Below the pieces are notes generated by a model. That model was given only the letters and a program-made list of their open reading frames with translations. It ran no database searches and was not told where the DNA came from. From assembly GCA_016874655.1 (NCBI GenBank), contig VGTO01000013.1, positions 1 to 33,734 on the forward strand: a stretch of 33,734 nucleotides of DNA. Reading direction: 5' to 3'. Shown in pieces: positions 16,192 through 23,954 of the stretch (position 1 is its first letter; every line of letters starts with the position of its first letter). This DNA comes from Bacillota bacterium (lineage in GTDB: Bacteria; Bacillota; Dethiobacteria; DTU022). Both the position numbers and the translations under genes were made by a program.

Positions 16192-17436
16192 TTAAGTTAG
16201 AATCCGTAGTTTTTCAATCCGATTTTTATTCACGTTTTCAATGATAAACTTAATATTATTATTTTCTATTAACTCTCCTTCTTCAGGTAATCTACCGAGC
16301 AGCCCTGTTACATATCCTCCGATGGAGTCAAAATCCTCCGATTCAATATTTACTCCCAGCATCTCATTGATGAGATCAATTTTTACGACGCCGCGAGCAA
16401 TGTATTCGTCTTCTTTTACTAGCTCAATCTCAGTGTAATGTTCATCAAACTCGTCACGAATATCTCCTACAATCTCTTCGATCAGGTCTTGCATTGTAAT
16501 AATTCCAGCGGTGCCTCCGTATTCGTCCAAAACTATGGCCATTTGGATTCTATTATTGCGCATTTCCTTAAATAATTGGGTAATAAGCTTAAACTCAAAC
16601 GTAAAATAGGGGGCTCTCATATATTTGGTTATATTAAAAACTTCATCTTCTGCATCAAAGAAAAACAGGTCCTTCAGATGTAGGACACCTACAACATTAT
16701 CCATTCTATCTTCATATACGGGAATACGTGAAAACCTTTTTTGCTTAAATACTTCAATTATATTATTGTAAGGTGTGTCTAATTCAACCGCAACCATATC
16801 TATCAACGGGGTCATCATGTCGTTGACCTTTGATTCTCCGAATTCGAGTACGTTCTGAATCATCTTTTTTTCTTCGCCTTGAAGCACACCTTCTTCATGA
16901 CCCACATTAATTATTGTCTTAAACTCCTCTTCTGTAATGAATGGCAGCTTTCTGTTAATTTTTCCGCCCAGCATTTTTGTTATTGCATTCGTTAGATGCA
17001 TTAGCACTGCAGTAACAGGACTAATTACTGTAACAAAAAAAGTAATAAAGGGAGCGACCTTTAATGAAATTTTCTCGGAATTAACGGCGGCCAGGGATTT
17101 GGGGGTAATCTCGCCAAATATCAAAACAAGCAGAGTGGTGATAACCATTGCAATACCTACCCCCGTATTACCAAAATAGCGGATAGCCAGGGAAGTTGCT
17201 AAAGCAGACGCCCCAATATTTACAATGTTGTTGCCGACAAGGATAGCGCCAAGCATCTTGCCGGGGTCTTGCACCAGTTTTTGAATAGTACGGGACCCGG
17301 AAACGTTTTCATCAACCAAGTGCCTTATTCTTATTTTGCTTAAGGATACAAGTGCTGTTTCTGATGCAGAAAAGATAGCTGAAAAGACCAAACATACGGC
17401 CAAAACAATCAATTGCCATATATCACCTGGATCCAA
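16192..17436 (-). CDS. HlyC/CorC-family membrane protein (CNNM + CBS pair + CorC_HlyC domain)
   Basis: This 414-residue protein begins with a CNNM (DUF21) transmembrane domain (about 1-190, three to four helices, containing [12 protein letters not shown]). A CBS-domain pair follows (about 205-330, with [11 protein letters not shown] and [21 protein letters not shown]), and then a C-terminal CorC_HlyC domain (about 345-414). Family members are linked to Mg2+/Co2+ export and homeostasis; the old name haemolysin is misleading. The TTG start at 17436 lies 10 nt from GGGGAG. A consensus-like promoter lies about 70 nt upstream. The substrate cannot be told from sequence. Confidence 0.88.
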   Translation of the reverse strand: MDPGDIWQLIVLAVCLVFSAIFSASETALVSLSKIRIRHLVDENVSGSRTIQKLVQDPGKMLGAILVGNNIVNIGASALATSLAIRYFGNTGVGIAMVITTLLVLIFGEITPKSLAAVNSEKISLKVAPFITFFVTVISPVTAVLMHLTNAITKMLGGKINRKLPFITEEEFKTIINVGHEEGVLQGEEKKMIQNVLEFGESKVNDMMTPLIDMVAVELDTPYNNIIEVFKQKRFSRIPVYEDRMDNVVGVLHLKDLFFFDAEDEVFNITKYMRAPYFTFEFKLITQLFKEMRNNRIQMAIVLDEYGGTAGIITMQDLIEEIVGDIRDEFDEHYTEIELVKEDEYIARGVVKIDLINEMLGVNIESEDFDSIGGYVTGLLGRLPEEGELIENNNIKFIIENVNKNRIEKLRILT

Positions 17437-17503
17437 AACAGATTCACTCCCCTAAATCGTAATTTATTAATCGCCGTTCCTTATACAAAACCCTTCATTT
17501 ATT

Positions 17504-17532
17504 ATTATACCTGTAATAATTAGGCGTTTCAA
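17504..17532 (-). promoter_or_regulatory. sigma-A promoter of the CorC-family gene
   Basis: On the minus strand, TTGAAA (17532-17527), a 17-nt spacer and TATAAT (17509-17504) precede the TTG start by about 68 nt. The promoter lies just after the stop of the small ORF at 17547. Confidence 0.65.
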
Positions 17533-17546
17533 TCCTACCCTAATCT

Positions 17547-17708
17547 TCAACAAGCATCTGGTTTAATCATCTTACATTTTTCGGCCGCGGGCGTGTCAGA
17601 GTACAATGACTTAATACTAATGCAACATCCGAAATAACGGGATCTGAGATCAACTGCTTCCTGACCCTTCCTAGTTAATGTCGCCCACTCATTAAGCTTA
17701 GTTATCAT
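17547..17708 (-). CDS. Small Cys-containing hypothetical protein, 53 residues
   Basis: A short open frame runs from ATG 17708 to TGA 17547. A GAGGT motif lies 9 nt before the start. The product begins MITKLNEWATLTRKGQEAVD and contains four cysteines: adjacent Cys28-Cys29 (RYFGCCISIKS), Cys45 and the terminal Cys53. I do not recognise the family. The residue composition is protein-like, with no hydrophobic segment, and the frame fills most of the gap upstream of the CorC-family promoter. It may be a metal-binding or redox small protein, the remnant of a larger gene, or chance. Confidence 0.4.
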   Translation of the reverse strand: MITKLNEWATLTRKGQEAVDLRSRYFGCCISIKSLYSDTPAAEKCKMIKPDAC

Positions 17709-17784
17709 GTTTTATTACCTCGCACATTAGTTCTTATTTTATAATATATTGTAAGCGATAGATGCTGAAAACATGCCCTGCCTT

Positions 17785-17814
17785 TTGACAGGTTTTCCGG
17801 GCAAGTGCTACAAT
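17785..17814 (+). promoter_or_regulatory. Putative sigma-A promoter of the clostripain-family gene
   Basis: TTGACA (17785-17790), an 18-nt spacer and TACAAT (17809-17814) give a leader of roughly 95 nt before the GTG start. No other plus-strand feature is seen between here and the gene. Confidence 0.6.
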
Positions 17815-17916
17815 TTGACTGAACAGCTAAAGCCATGATTAACTTAGTAGTCATTAAGCGCGGCAAGTTAATTTGGATGGAATGACAAAGTAACCATATC
17901 ATTAATTAAAGGCCAG

Positions 17917-20364
17917 GTGAAGCAGGTGGAAAGAAAGAGCGGCGGCGGATCAAGGAAGAAAAGAGTCAGCGAAGGACCGGCGGCCGGCGGCGGAGTTTAC
18001 CGGCGCGGCGAAGCGGTTAAGCCCCAGGGCAGCAAACCGGTTGGCAAAGCCGACGGCTATGCCGAGCGCAAGCATGGTAGCAGTGGTCCGATCAGCAGCC
18101 AGCAGGATTTAGGACAATACGGTTCCGGTGGTTCCGGTTCCGGCCAGCCACCTTTTAAACAACGGCAAAGACCGACAGGTGGCGGGGGAATGTCTCCCAA
18201 AAAACTGCTGTTGTTAATAATCGTCATCTTTATCGGTTACCTGCTCTTAAGAAGTTGTTCCGGAATGATTGCCGAACCTGAACTACCTGCTTCGCAGGGT
18301 TTCACGGCGGATACACCCAGTGCTTCAGTAATCAGTGGTGACCCGGCCAATAATAATATCAGCCCGATGACCGGCATTACCGGCCCACGTACCAGGCGCA
18401 CAGAAATTAATGGCGGCGGCCAGGATGTTTTTACAATTATGATTTACATGTGCGGCACCGATCTTGAATCGCAGTATGGGATGGGCACCGCAGACCTTAA
18501 TGAAATGCTGCATGCCACGATCAGTGATCAGGTAAATATAATTGTTGAAACCGGAGGCACTGCAAGCTGGCGAAACAGCGTCGTTAAAAACAGCACCAAT
18601 CAACGCTTCCAGGTGACTTCTTCCGGCTTGCGATTGCTGCAGGATAATTTAGGCAAGCGACCGATGACCGACCCACGAACACTCGAAGATTTTATCACTT
18701 ATTCTGCTGTCAATTTTCCGGCCAACCGCTATGCCTTAATCTTTTGGGATCATGGGGGCGGATCATTAAGCGGTTTCGGCTATGATCAGCTTTTCCCGAA
18801 CAGCGGCTCGATGTCCATTAGCCAGATTCACACTGCCCTGGAGGGGGCCGGGGTTAAGTTTGATTTTGTCGGTTTTGACGCCTGCCTGATGGCCACCCTG
18901 GAAACAGCTTACATGCTTAACTACCACGCTGATTACATGATCGCTTCAGAGGAGACGGAACCGGGCATCGGCTGGTATTATACCAACTGGATCAGCAAGC
19001 TATCAGCTAATACTTCTATGGGTACAGTTGAAATCGGCAAGTTGATCATTGATGATTTTATTGCCACCTGCCGCAAAACAGTACCCCGTGAGATAACCAC
19101 CCTTTCGATCATCGACTTAGTAGTTTTAAATAATGAAGTAGACGGGGCCTTTAAAGAGTTTGCCACAGCAGTGGATGAGCAGCTAGACAGCAATTACCGC
19201 ATTGTATCCAACGCCCGCGGGGATTCACGTGAATTTAACCGCTCTCGTTTAGACCAGGTTGACCTGATTGATCTGGCTCAAAATATCGGCTCACCTGAGG
19301 CCACAAACCTGGTCAGCGCTCTACAACAGGCGATCAGGTATAACCGGACTTCAGACAATATCTCCAGGGCCCATGGCGTTTCGATTTACTTCCCCTACGA
19401 TGAGCTGCGTAATATCTCCTCGATGGTCAATATCTATGATCAGATCGGAATGGGTGATGAATACACCTCGCTGGTTAGAAAATTTGCCAACATGGTTGTG
19501 GGCGGTCAGATTACCACCAGTGGCAGCAGCAACCCGTTGAGTTCTCTGCTCGGTGCTTCCGGAGACGGCGGTTCACCTGGTTTATCAGCCGATCTCTGGT
19601 CGCTGGCCTGGAATACTTTTTTTGCCGATGCTGATTTTGGCAGCGTGATTGGCGCTGTTTCCGGGGAGCAGACCAATTGGATTGACCCAAACCTGATTCA
19701 GTCCAACGCCGATTACTACCGGGATCATTACTTTGATGCCGGCAGCTTACAGCTGACCAGGAAGGGCAGCAGCCAGGTTCTAAAGCTAACCGATGAGCAG
19801 TGGGACCTGATCCAGAAAATTGAGCTAAACGTTTTCTTTGACGATGGTGCCGGCTTTATCGACCTGGGGCTGGATAATGTCTATGAGTTTGACGGCGACG
19901 GCGACCTGATCGTTGAATTTGACGGCACCTGGCTGGCCCTGGACCGGCAGATTGTAGCCTACTACGTGGATAGCATTGAGGAAGCGGGCGACTACTGGTC
20001 GATAACCGGGCGTATACCGGCCATGCTGAACGGTGAGCTAGTGGATATTATCGTGCTGTTTAATGACGAATACCCTTACGGAACAGTAGCCGGGGCAAGA
20101 ATTAACTACGGGGCGTTAACCGATACAGTAGCCAAAGGGTTAATCTCGATTGAAAGCGGCGATGTGATCGATTTTCTCTGCGATTACTACACCTACGATC
20201 AGGAATATGATAGCAGCTTTTACTTAGGCGACCAGATGGTTGTTAACGGAGAGCTGGAGGTCAGCAATGTGGATGTGGGCAGCGCCAGGTGCATGGTGAC
20301 CTACCGGTTGACCGACATTTATAACAATACTTACTGGACCCCGGCCCTGATTTACAATGAGTAA
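17917..20364 (+). CDS. Membrane-anchored clostripain-family (C11) cysteine peptidase
   Basis: The protein is about 815 residues. Residues 1-92 are low-complexity, rich in Gly, Ser, Lys and Arg, and probably cytoplasmic. One transmembrane helix (about 96-111, LLLLIIVIFIGYLL) follows, and the rest would be extracytoplasmic. The C11 peptidase domain starts near 171 (VFTIMIYMCGTDLES). The catalytic pair is His279 in FWDHGGG and Cys323 in GFDACLM, with the family SEETEPG segment near 345-351. The ~300-residue C-terminal half is Asp-rich (FDGDGDLIVEFDG) and not assigned; it may bind Ca2+ or the substrate. The start is GTG 17917, or GTG 17926 with AGGTGA upstream. It stands alone between two promoters. 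The substrate is unknown. Confidence 0.82.
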   Translation: MKQVERKSGGGSRKKRVSEGPAAGGGVYRRGEAVKPQGSKPVGKADGYAERKHGSSGPISSQQDLGQYGSGGSGSGQPPFKQRQRPTGGGGMSPKKLLLLIIVIFIGYLLLRSCSGMIAEPELPASQGFTADTPSASVISGDPANNNISPMTGITGPRTRRTEINGGGQDVFTIMIYMCGTDLESQYGMGTADLNEMLHATISDQVNIIVETGGTASWRNSVVKNSTNQRFQVTSSGLRLLQDNLGKRPMTDPRTLEDFITYSAVNFPANRYALIFWDHGGGSLSGFGYDQLFPNSGSMSISQIHTALEGAGVKFDFVGFDACLMATLETAYMLNYHADYMIASEETEPGIGWYYTNWISKLSANTSMGTVEIGKLIIDDFIATCRKTVPREITTLSIIDLVVLNNEVDGAFKEFATAVDEQLDSNYRIVSNARGDSREFNRSRLDQVDLIDLAQNIGSPEATNLVSALQQAIRYNRTSDNISRAHGVSIYFPYDELRNISSMVNIYDQIGMGDEYTSLVRKFANMVVGGQITTSGSSNPLSSLLGASGDGGSPGLSADLWSLAWNTFFADADFGSVIGAVSGEQTNWIDPNLIQSNADYYRDHYFDAGSLQLTRKGSSQVLKLTDEQWDLIQKIELNVFFDDGAGFIDLGLDNVYEFDGDGDLIVEFDGTWLALDRQIVAYYVDSIEEAGDYWSITGRIPAMLNGELVDIIVLFNDEYPYGTVAGARINYGALTDTVAKGLISIESGDVIDFLCDYYTYDQEYDSSFYLGDQMVVNGELEVSNVDVGSARCMVTYRLTDIYNNTYWTPALIYNE

Positions 20365-20383
20365 GCATCTTTTTCTTAAATAA

Positions 20384-21154
20384 TTATATAGTGACCGGCT
20401 GGTTATAAAGCGGCCTGATCACTGCCAGACCCGGAAAACTGGCTTCCATGGCCCGGATAAAATCTTCCGTTCTGACCGGGCTTGAAACGGGAGGAAAGGA
20501 ATCGCAGGTATGGTGCAGTAACAGGGCCGCGGGTTTTAGGCGCTCAATAAATTTTAGGGTGTAGCTATCGAGATCGCTGCGCCCCTGAAAGGGCAGGGTA
20601 AGCAGATCAACCCCGGTCTGATAGTTAACAGCTACGTTAAGATTTAAACTACCCAGATGCAAAATTGTTTTGCCGTCTGCTTCTATTAAATAGACCAGTA
20701 CTTCGCCCTGTGGATAGAGTTTAGCCAGGCGCACTAACTTTCGCAGATCCGTAAAATTAGCAACCGCCCGGCGGCTGAATAGGGTTTTGATAATCAAGGG
20801 CAGGTCAAACTTGATATGTTCACCTTTAAAAACCTTAATTTTAAAAGGTCCGTGATCAAGGCAGTCGCCCGGCCTAATAACTTTTATCCTGCTTTGATCA
20901 ACCCCGTCGCGCACCAGGGTAGCAGCTGCAACCTCGGAACAATAGACTTTAGCGTTGCCCGCTTTGAGCACAAGCGGCACATCAATTAAGTGATCAAAAT
21001 GCCCGTGGGTGATGAAGATATCGCCATACTGAGCGAGTTCTGTAATTGTGGGCCTGGGTAGTTCATTATTTAAACTAATGAAAGGATCAAAAACGATTGA
21101 CTGCCCTTCGTCAGAAAAAGCAAGTGTTGCCGTACCAAACCATCTAATTTCCAT
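20384..21154 (-). CDS. Metallo-beta-lactamase-fold protein, UlaG-like
   Basis: This 256-residue MBL-fold protein has the motif HGHFDH (residues 50-55: His50, His52, Asp54, His55), a further His113 in GEHIKF, and His214/His215 near the C-terminus (LLLHHTCD). The overall order resembles UlaG-type metal-dependent hydrolases. The strand that normally carries the metal-bridging Asp (GD) reads LHLGSLNLN, with Ser169 in that place, so metal binding may differ. The start is ATG 21154 behind GAGGAGG. It lies 124 nt downstream of the permease gene on the same strand and may share its transcript. The substrate is unknown. Confidence 0.72.
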   Translation of the reverse strand: MEIRWFGTATLAFSDEGQSIVFDPFISLNNELPRPTITELAQYGDIFITHGHFDHLIDVPLVLKAGNAKVYCSEVAAATLVRDGVDQSRIKVIRPGDCLDHGPFKIKVFKGEHIKFDLPLIIKTLFSRRAVANFTDLRKLVRLAKLYPQGEVLVYLIEADGKTILHLGSLNLNVAVNYQTGVDLLTLPFQGRSDLDSYTLKFIERLKPAALLLHHTCDSFPPVSSPVRTEDFIRAMEASFPGLAVIRPLYNQPVTI

Positions 21155-21278
21155 TATTACATAGCCTCCTCTTTACCAAGCTGATTAGGTGAAGACCGAT
21201 AAGACTATACGTAGGACCTTCTGAAGAGATCGATTAATACCTTCTACTCTCAGCTGCTTTAGCCGTTAATCAGGTAGC

Positions 21279-22652
21279 TTAGAAATCTTCTTCCTTTATA
21301 TTAGTTAACCGCTCCAAAAGTACTCCCCGGCGGGCAAGTGCGCGACAGCGTATCTCGTAGTAGAGCAGACCGACCACCAGCCAGAAAACAAAAAGGTAGC
21401 TGAAAAAACTGCCATCAGGCATGGCCATCAGATCAATCAGCAGCATAGCCATCACCAAGAAGGCCAGCACGGCGGCAATAACTACTGCCAGTGGCAGCAA
21501 AATACCCTTAAGTTTAAAATAAGCTGCCGCATATGCTTTAGGCGCTCTGCGCGGCAGACTCCAGGCGGCGCCAAGAATCGGGATAAAAATAATGATGCCG
21601 CCGATCGATCCCAGGGCGGCAAACGCGGCCAAATACTTTTCTCCGAAGATTAAAACCGAAGCGGTGGAAACAACATAGATAAAGGTCAGAAAAAGGTGTG
21701 GTGTACTAAACCGCCTGTTTACTTTTGCCAGCGCTTTTGGAAAGATACCATCAGCCGCCATCACCAGCAGTGACTTGGTGCCCCACATGAACCCGGCATT
21801 AAGGGTTGTAATTATTGCCAGCACCCCGCCGCAGAGAATGAAAAAGTAGAAACCGGCAGGACTCATAAAAGATTTTGCCACGTTCGCCAGTGTCTGCCCC
21901 CCGATGCCAGCCTGCGGACTGATGCCGACAGCCGTTACCGAAACCAGGATATAAAGCAGGGTTACCAGGGGGATCGAGATCAGAAAGGTCCGGGGGATGG
22001 TTTTTCCCGGGTTTTTAATTTCTCCACCCAACTCAACTACGGCATTGGCGCCAAGATGAGTGAAGGTTAAGATCGAGGCAGCAAGCAGAAATCCGTATGC
22101 ACCTGCCGGGAACAGAGGAATAAAGTTTGCTGCTTCAATCTGTGGAAGTCCTGAAAAACCGAAAACCAAGAGGGCGGCAAATAGCAGTAGAACAAAAAAA
22201 GCCTGTAGCGCCGCGGCCATCGAGATGCCGATCAGGTTAATAATAAAGAGGATCGTCAAAATAACGATCGCTACCGGAACAGCCGGCAAATCCCAGAGTG
22301 CCTGCAAATACTGGGCGCCGCTTAAAGCCCAGAGCGGAAAAGCGCCAACCAGGGTCCCTCCCATGTAACCCCAAACCCCGATGAAAGCCCAGCGCGGCGA
22401 AAAAAGACGGCTGGCATATTTATAATTACCCCCCGTTGTCGGCAAAGCCGAGCCAAGCATGGCCAGGCACATCATTAAAAATAGTACCGGAATCACGCTC
22501 ACCACGTAAGCCAGCGGCACAGCCGGCCCGGTATATCCTGCGGCAATCCCGGTTAAGACAAAGATGCCGGCTCCGATGGTCATGCCGGCCGCCACAGCAA
22601 TTGTCTGCGGTAAACCAAGCACCCTTTGTAACCCGTATTCCTGTTCAGGCAC
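21279..22652 (-). CDS. APC-superfamily amino-acid permease
   Basis: The protein is about 457 residues with some 12 hydrophobic segments. It has the APC signature near the N-terminus (GLPQTIAVAAGMTIGAGIF, with the unwound GAGIF of helix 1) and the conserved helix 6 region LTFTHLGANAVVELGGEIKNP. It should import an amino acid or related compound by cation symport or exchange. GTG 22652 is chosen because AGAGGAG lies 8 nt upstream; the upstream in-frame GTG at 22676 has no ribosome site and would place this one inside the protein. It is divergent from the PLP enzyme and glycyl radical enzyme genes, with shared promoter DNA, so its substrate may feed them. Confidence 0.85.
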   Translation of the reverse strand: MPEQEYGLQRVLGLPQTIAVAAGMTIGAGIFVLTGIAAGYTGPAVPLAYVVSVIPVLFLMMCLAMLGSALPTTGGNYKYASRLFSPRWAFIGVWGYMGGTLVGAFPLWALSGAQYLQALWDLPAVPVAIVILTILFIINLIGISMAAALQAFFVLLLFAALLVFGFSGLPQIEAANFIPLFPAGAYGFLLAASILTFTHLGANAVVELGGEIKNPGKTIPRTFLISIPLVTLLYILVSVTAVGISPQAGIGGQTLANVAKSFMSPAGFYFFILCGGVLAIITTLNAGFMWGTKSLLVMAADGIFPKALAKVNRRFSTPHLFLTFIYVVSTASVLIFGEKYLAAFAALGSIGGIIIFIPILGAAWSLPRRAPKAYAAAYFKLKGILLPLAVVIAAVLAFLVMAMLLIDLMAMPDGSFFSYLFVFWLVVGLLYYEIRCRALARRGVLLERLTNIKEEDF

Positions 22653-22684
22653 AATAACTGCTCCTCTCTTCCACACCTTGATGA

Positions 22685-22713
22685 TTGACGCCTTTACATG
22701 CCTGTATTATAAT
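22685..22713 (+). promoter_or_regulatory. sigma-A promoter for the PLP enzyme-glycyl radical enzyme pair
   Basis: TTGACG (22685-22690), a 17-nt spacer and TATAAT (22708-22713). The -10 overlaps, on the opposite strand, the -10 of the permease promoter. The leader to the ATG at 22758 is about 38 nt. Confidence 0.65.
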
Positions 22714-22735
22714 TAATTTACAAATAGTCTGTCAA
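22706..22735 (-). promoter_or_regulatory. sigma-A promoter for the permease arm, overlapping the plus-strand promoter
   Basis: On the minus strand, TTGACA (22735-22730), an 18-nt spacer and TATAAT (22711-22706). It shares 22708-22711 with the plus-strand -10, so the two polymerases should compete for the same DNA. This couples or alternates expression of the divergent arms. Confidence 0.65.
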
Positions 22736-22757
22736 TTAGTCGGTGAAAAGGGTAAAG

Positions 22758-23933
22758 ATGACACACTACGCCCTCTTTAAAAAATACCCCGGGCTGGAAA
22801 ATAAGCTACTCAGAGCAGAACTGGGCAACTGGCCTACCCCACTGCAGCCGCTTGAAAGACTAACAGCGCACCTTGGCGGGCCTGCCGTTTACATTAAGAG
22901 AGACGATCTATCAAGCTCAATTTACGGTGGCAACAAGGCCCGTAAACTGGAACTGATTTTAGCGAAGGCTAACAGAAAAGGCTGCCGGGAAATAATTACA
23001 GCCGGGGGCCTTGGTTCGCATCATATCCTGGCTACCGCCGCCCTTGGCAGCAGAGCCGGTTACCGGGTGAGAGGGCTTTTTTTCTGCCAACCGGTAACAG
23101 ATCATGTAAAAAAGAATCTGCTCCTGGATCAGTACTTTGGCACCGAGATGCACTTTGTCAAAGATTATTTTGGCCTGGTTCGCGGGTATCTGTGGCATTA
23201 CTTTTCAGGCCTGGCTTTCGGTAAAAAACCGCTGTTGCTGATGCCCGGCGGTTCAAACAGACTGACAACAATCGGCTATGTTAACTGCCTGCTGGAAATA
23301 GCCGACCAGCTGGCTGGGCTTGAGCAGCCAATACCGGATGCGCTCTTTACCGCAGCTGGAACAGGGGGCACTGCTGCCGGCTTACTGGCCGGCCTGCAGT
23401 TAGAGAACCGGCTTACGTTGACAAACCTGCATGCTGTGCGAGTGGTGCAACCTGAGATCCTTAGTAAAAAGCGAATCTGTAAAATGGCAGCCGCTTCACT
23501 TAAACTGTTGGCCAGTCTGGAGTGGCAAATCGTTCCGCTTCAAGCATCCGCCCTGGATCAGCGACTAATCCTTGAAGATGGCTACCTGGGCGAAGGATAC
23601 GGGTTTTCTTCAGATAAAACCAGGGAAGCTTGTCAGTTGTTTAAAGAACTTGAAGGAATTGAACTCGAAGCGTGCTACACCGCTAAAGCCGCAGCTGCCC
23701 TGATCGATTACTGTCGCCGGGAGCGAGGTCGCCGGGGGCTGGTGATTTTTGTAAACACAGCAGCACACCCAAGCTGTTATAATGGTATTGATCTGCCAGA
23801 GCCGGCAGCGCTGCCGGAGGCCTTCAGGTGGTGTTTCAGTGATACGCCGAGAAACTGCCACTGCGGGCTTCAGAAGCAGAATTATCCTTTTTGTTCAGCT
23901 GTCAGTCGGCCTGGCTGGCGCTGGGCGGACTAG
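22758..23933 (+). CDS. ACC deaminase/D-cysteine desulfhydrase-family PLP enzyme
   Basis: This 391-residue fold type II PLP enzyme has the lysine-binding block SSSIYGGNKARKLE, with the Schiff-base Lys60, preceded by YIKRDDL. The phosphate-binding glycine loop reads AAGTGGTAAG. The family includes ACC deaminase, D-cysteine desulfhydrase and L-cysteate sulfo-lyase, all of which remove ammonia with C-S or C-C chemistry. The C-terminal loop that is usually HTGG reads NTAAHPS. About 45 extra residues follow, containing a Cys-rich stretch (CHCGLQ). The ATG at 22758 with AAAAGGG upstream is preferred to the GTG at 22743. The glycyl radical enzyme starts 21 nt after the stop, so the two are almost certainly co-transcribed. 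The substrate is unknown. Confidence 0.78.
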   Translation: MTHYALFKKYPGLENKLLRAELGNWPTPLQPLERLTAHLGGPAVYIKRDDLSSSIYGGNKARKLELILAKANRKGCREIITAGGLGSHHILATAALGSRAGYRVRGLFFCQPVTDHVKKNLLLDQYFGTEMHFVKDYFGLVRGYLWHYFSGLAFGKKPLLLMPGGSNRLTTIGYVNCLLEIADQLAGLEQPIPDALFTAAGTGGTAAGLLAGLQLENRLTLTNLHAVRVVQPEILSKKRICKMAAASLKLLASLEWQIVPLQASALDQRLILEDGYLGEGYGFSSDKTREACQLFKELEGIELEACYTAKAAAALIDYCRRERGRRGLVIFVNTAAHPSCYNGIDLPEPAALPEAFRWCFSDTPRNCHCGLQKQNYPFCSAVSRPGWRWAD

Positions 23934-23954
23934 CACTGACGGGGGGTGTATCAA

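Noticed and set aside
21178-21280. Inverted repeat AAGCTGATTA ... TAATCAGGTAGCTT flanking the gap between permease and MBL genes
   Set aside because: The arms differ by a 4-nt insertion and are ~80 nt apart, so no convincing terminator or insertion end is formed.
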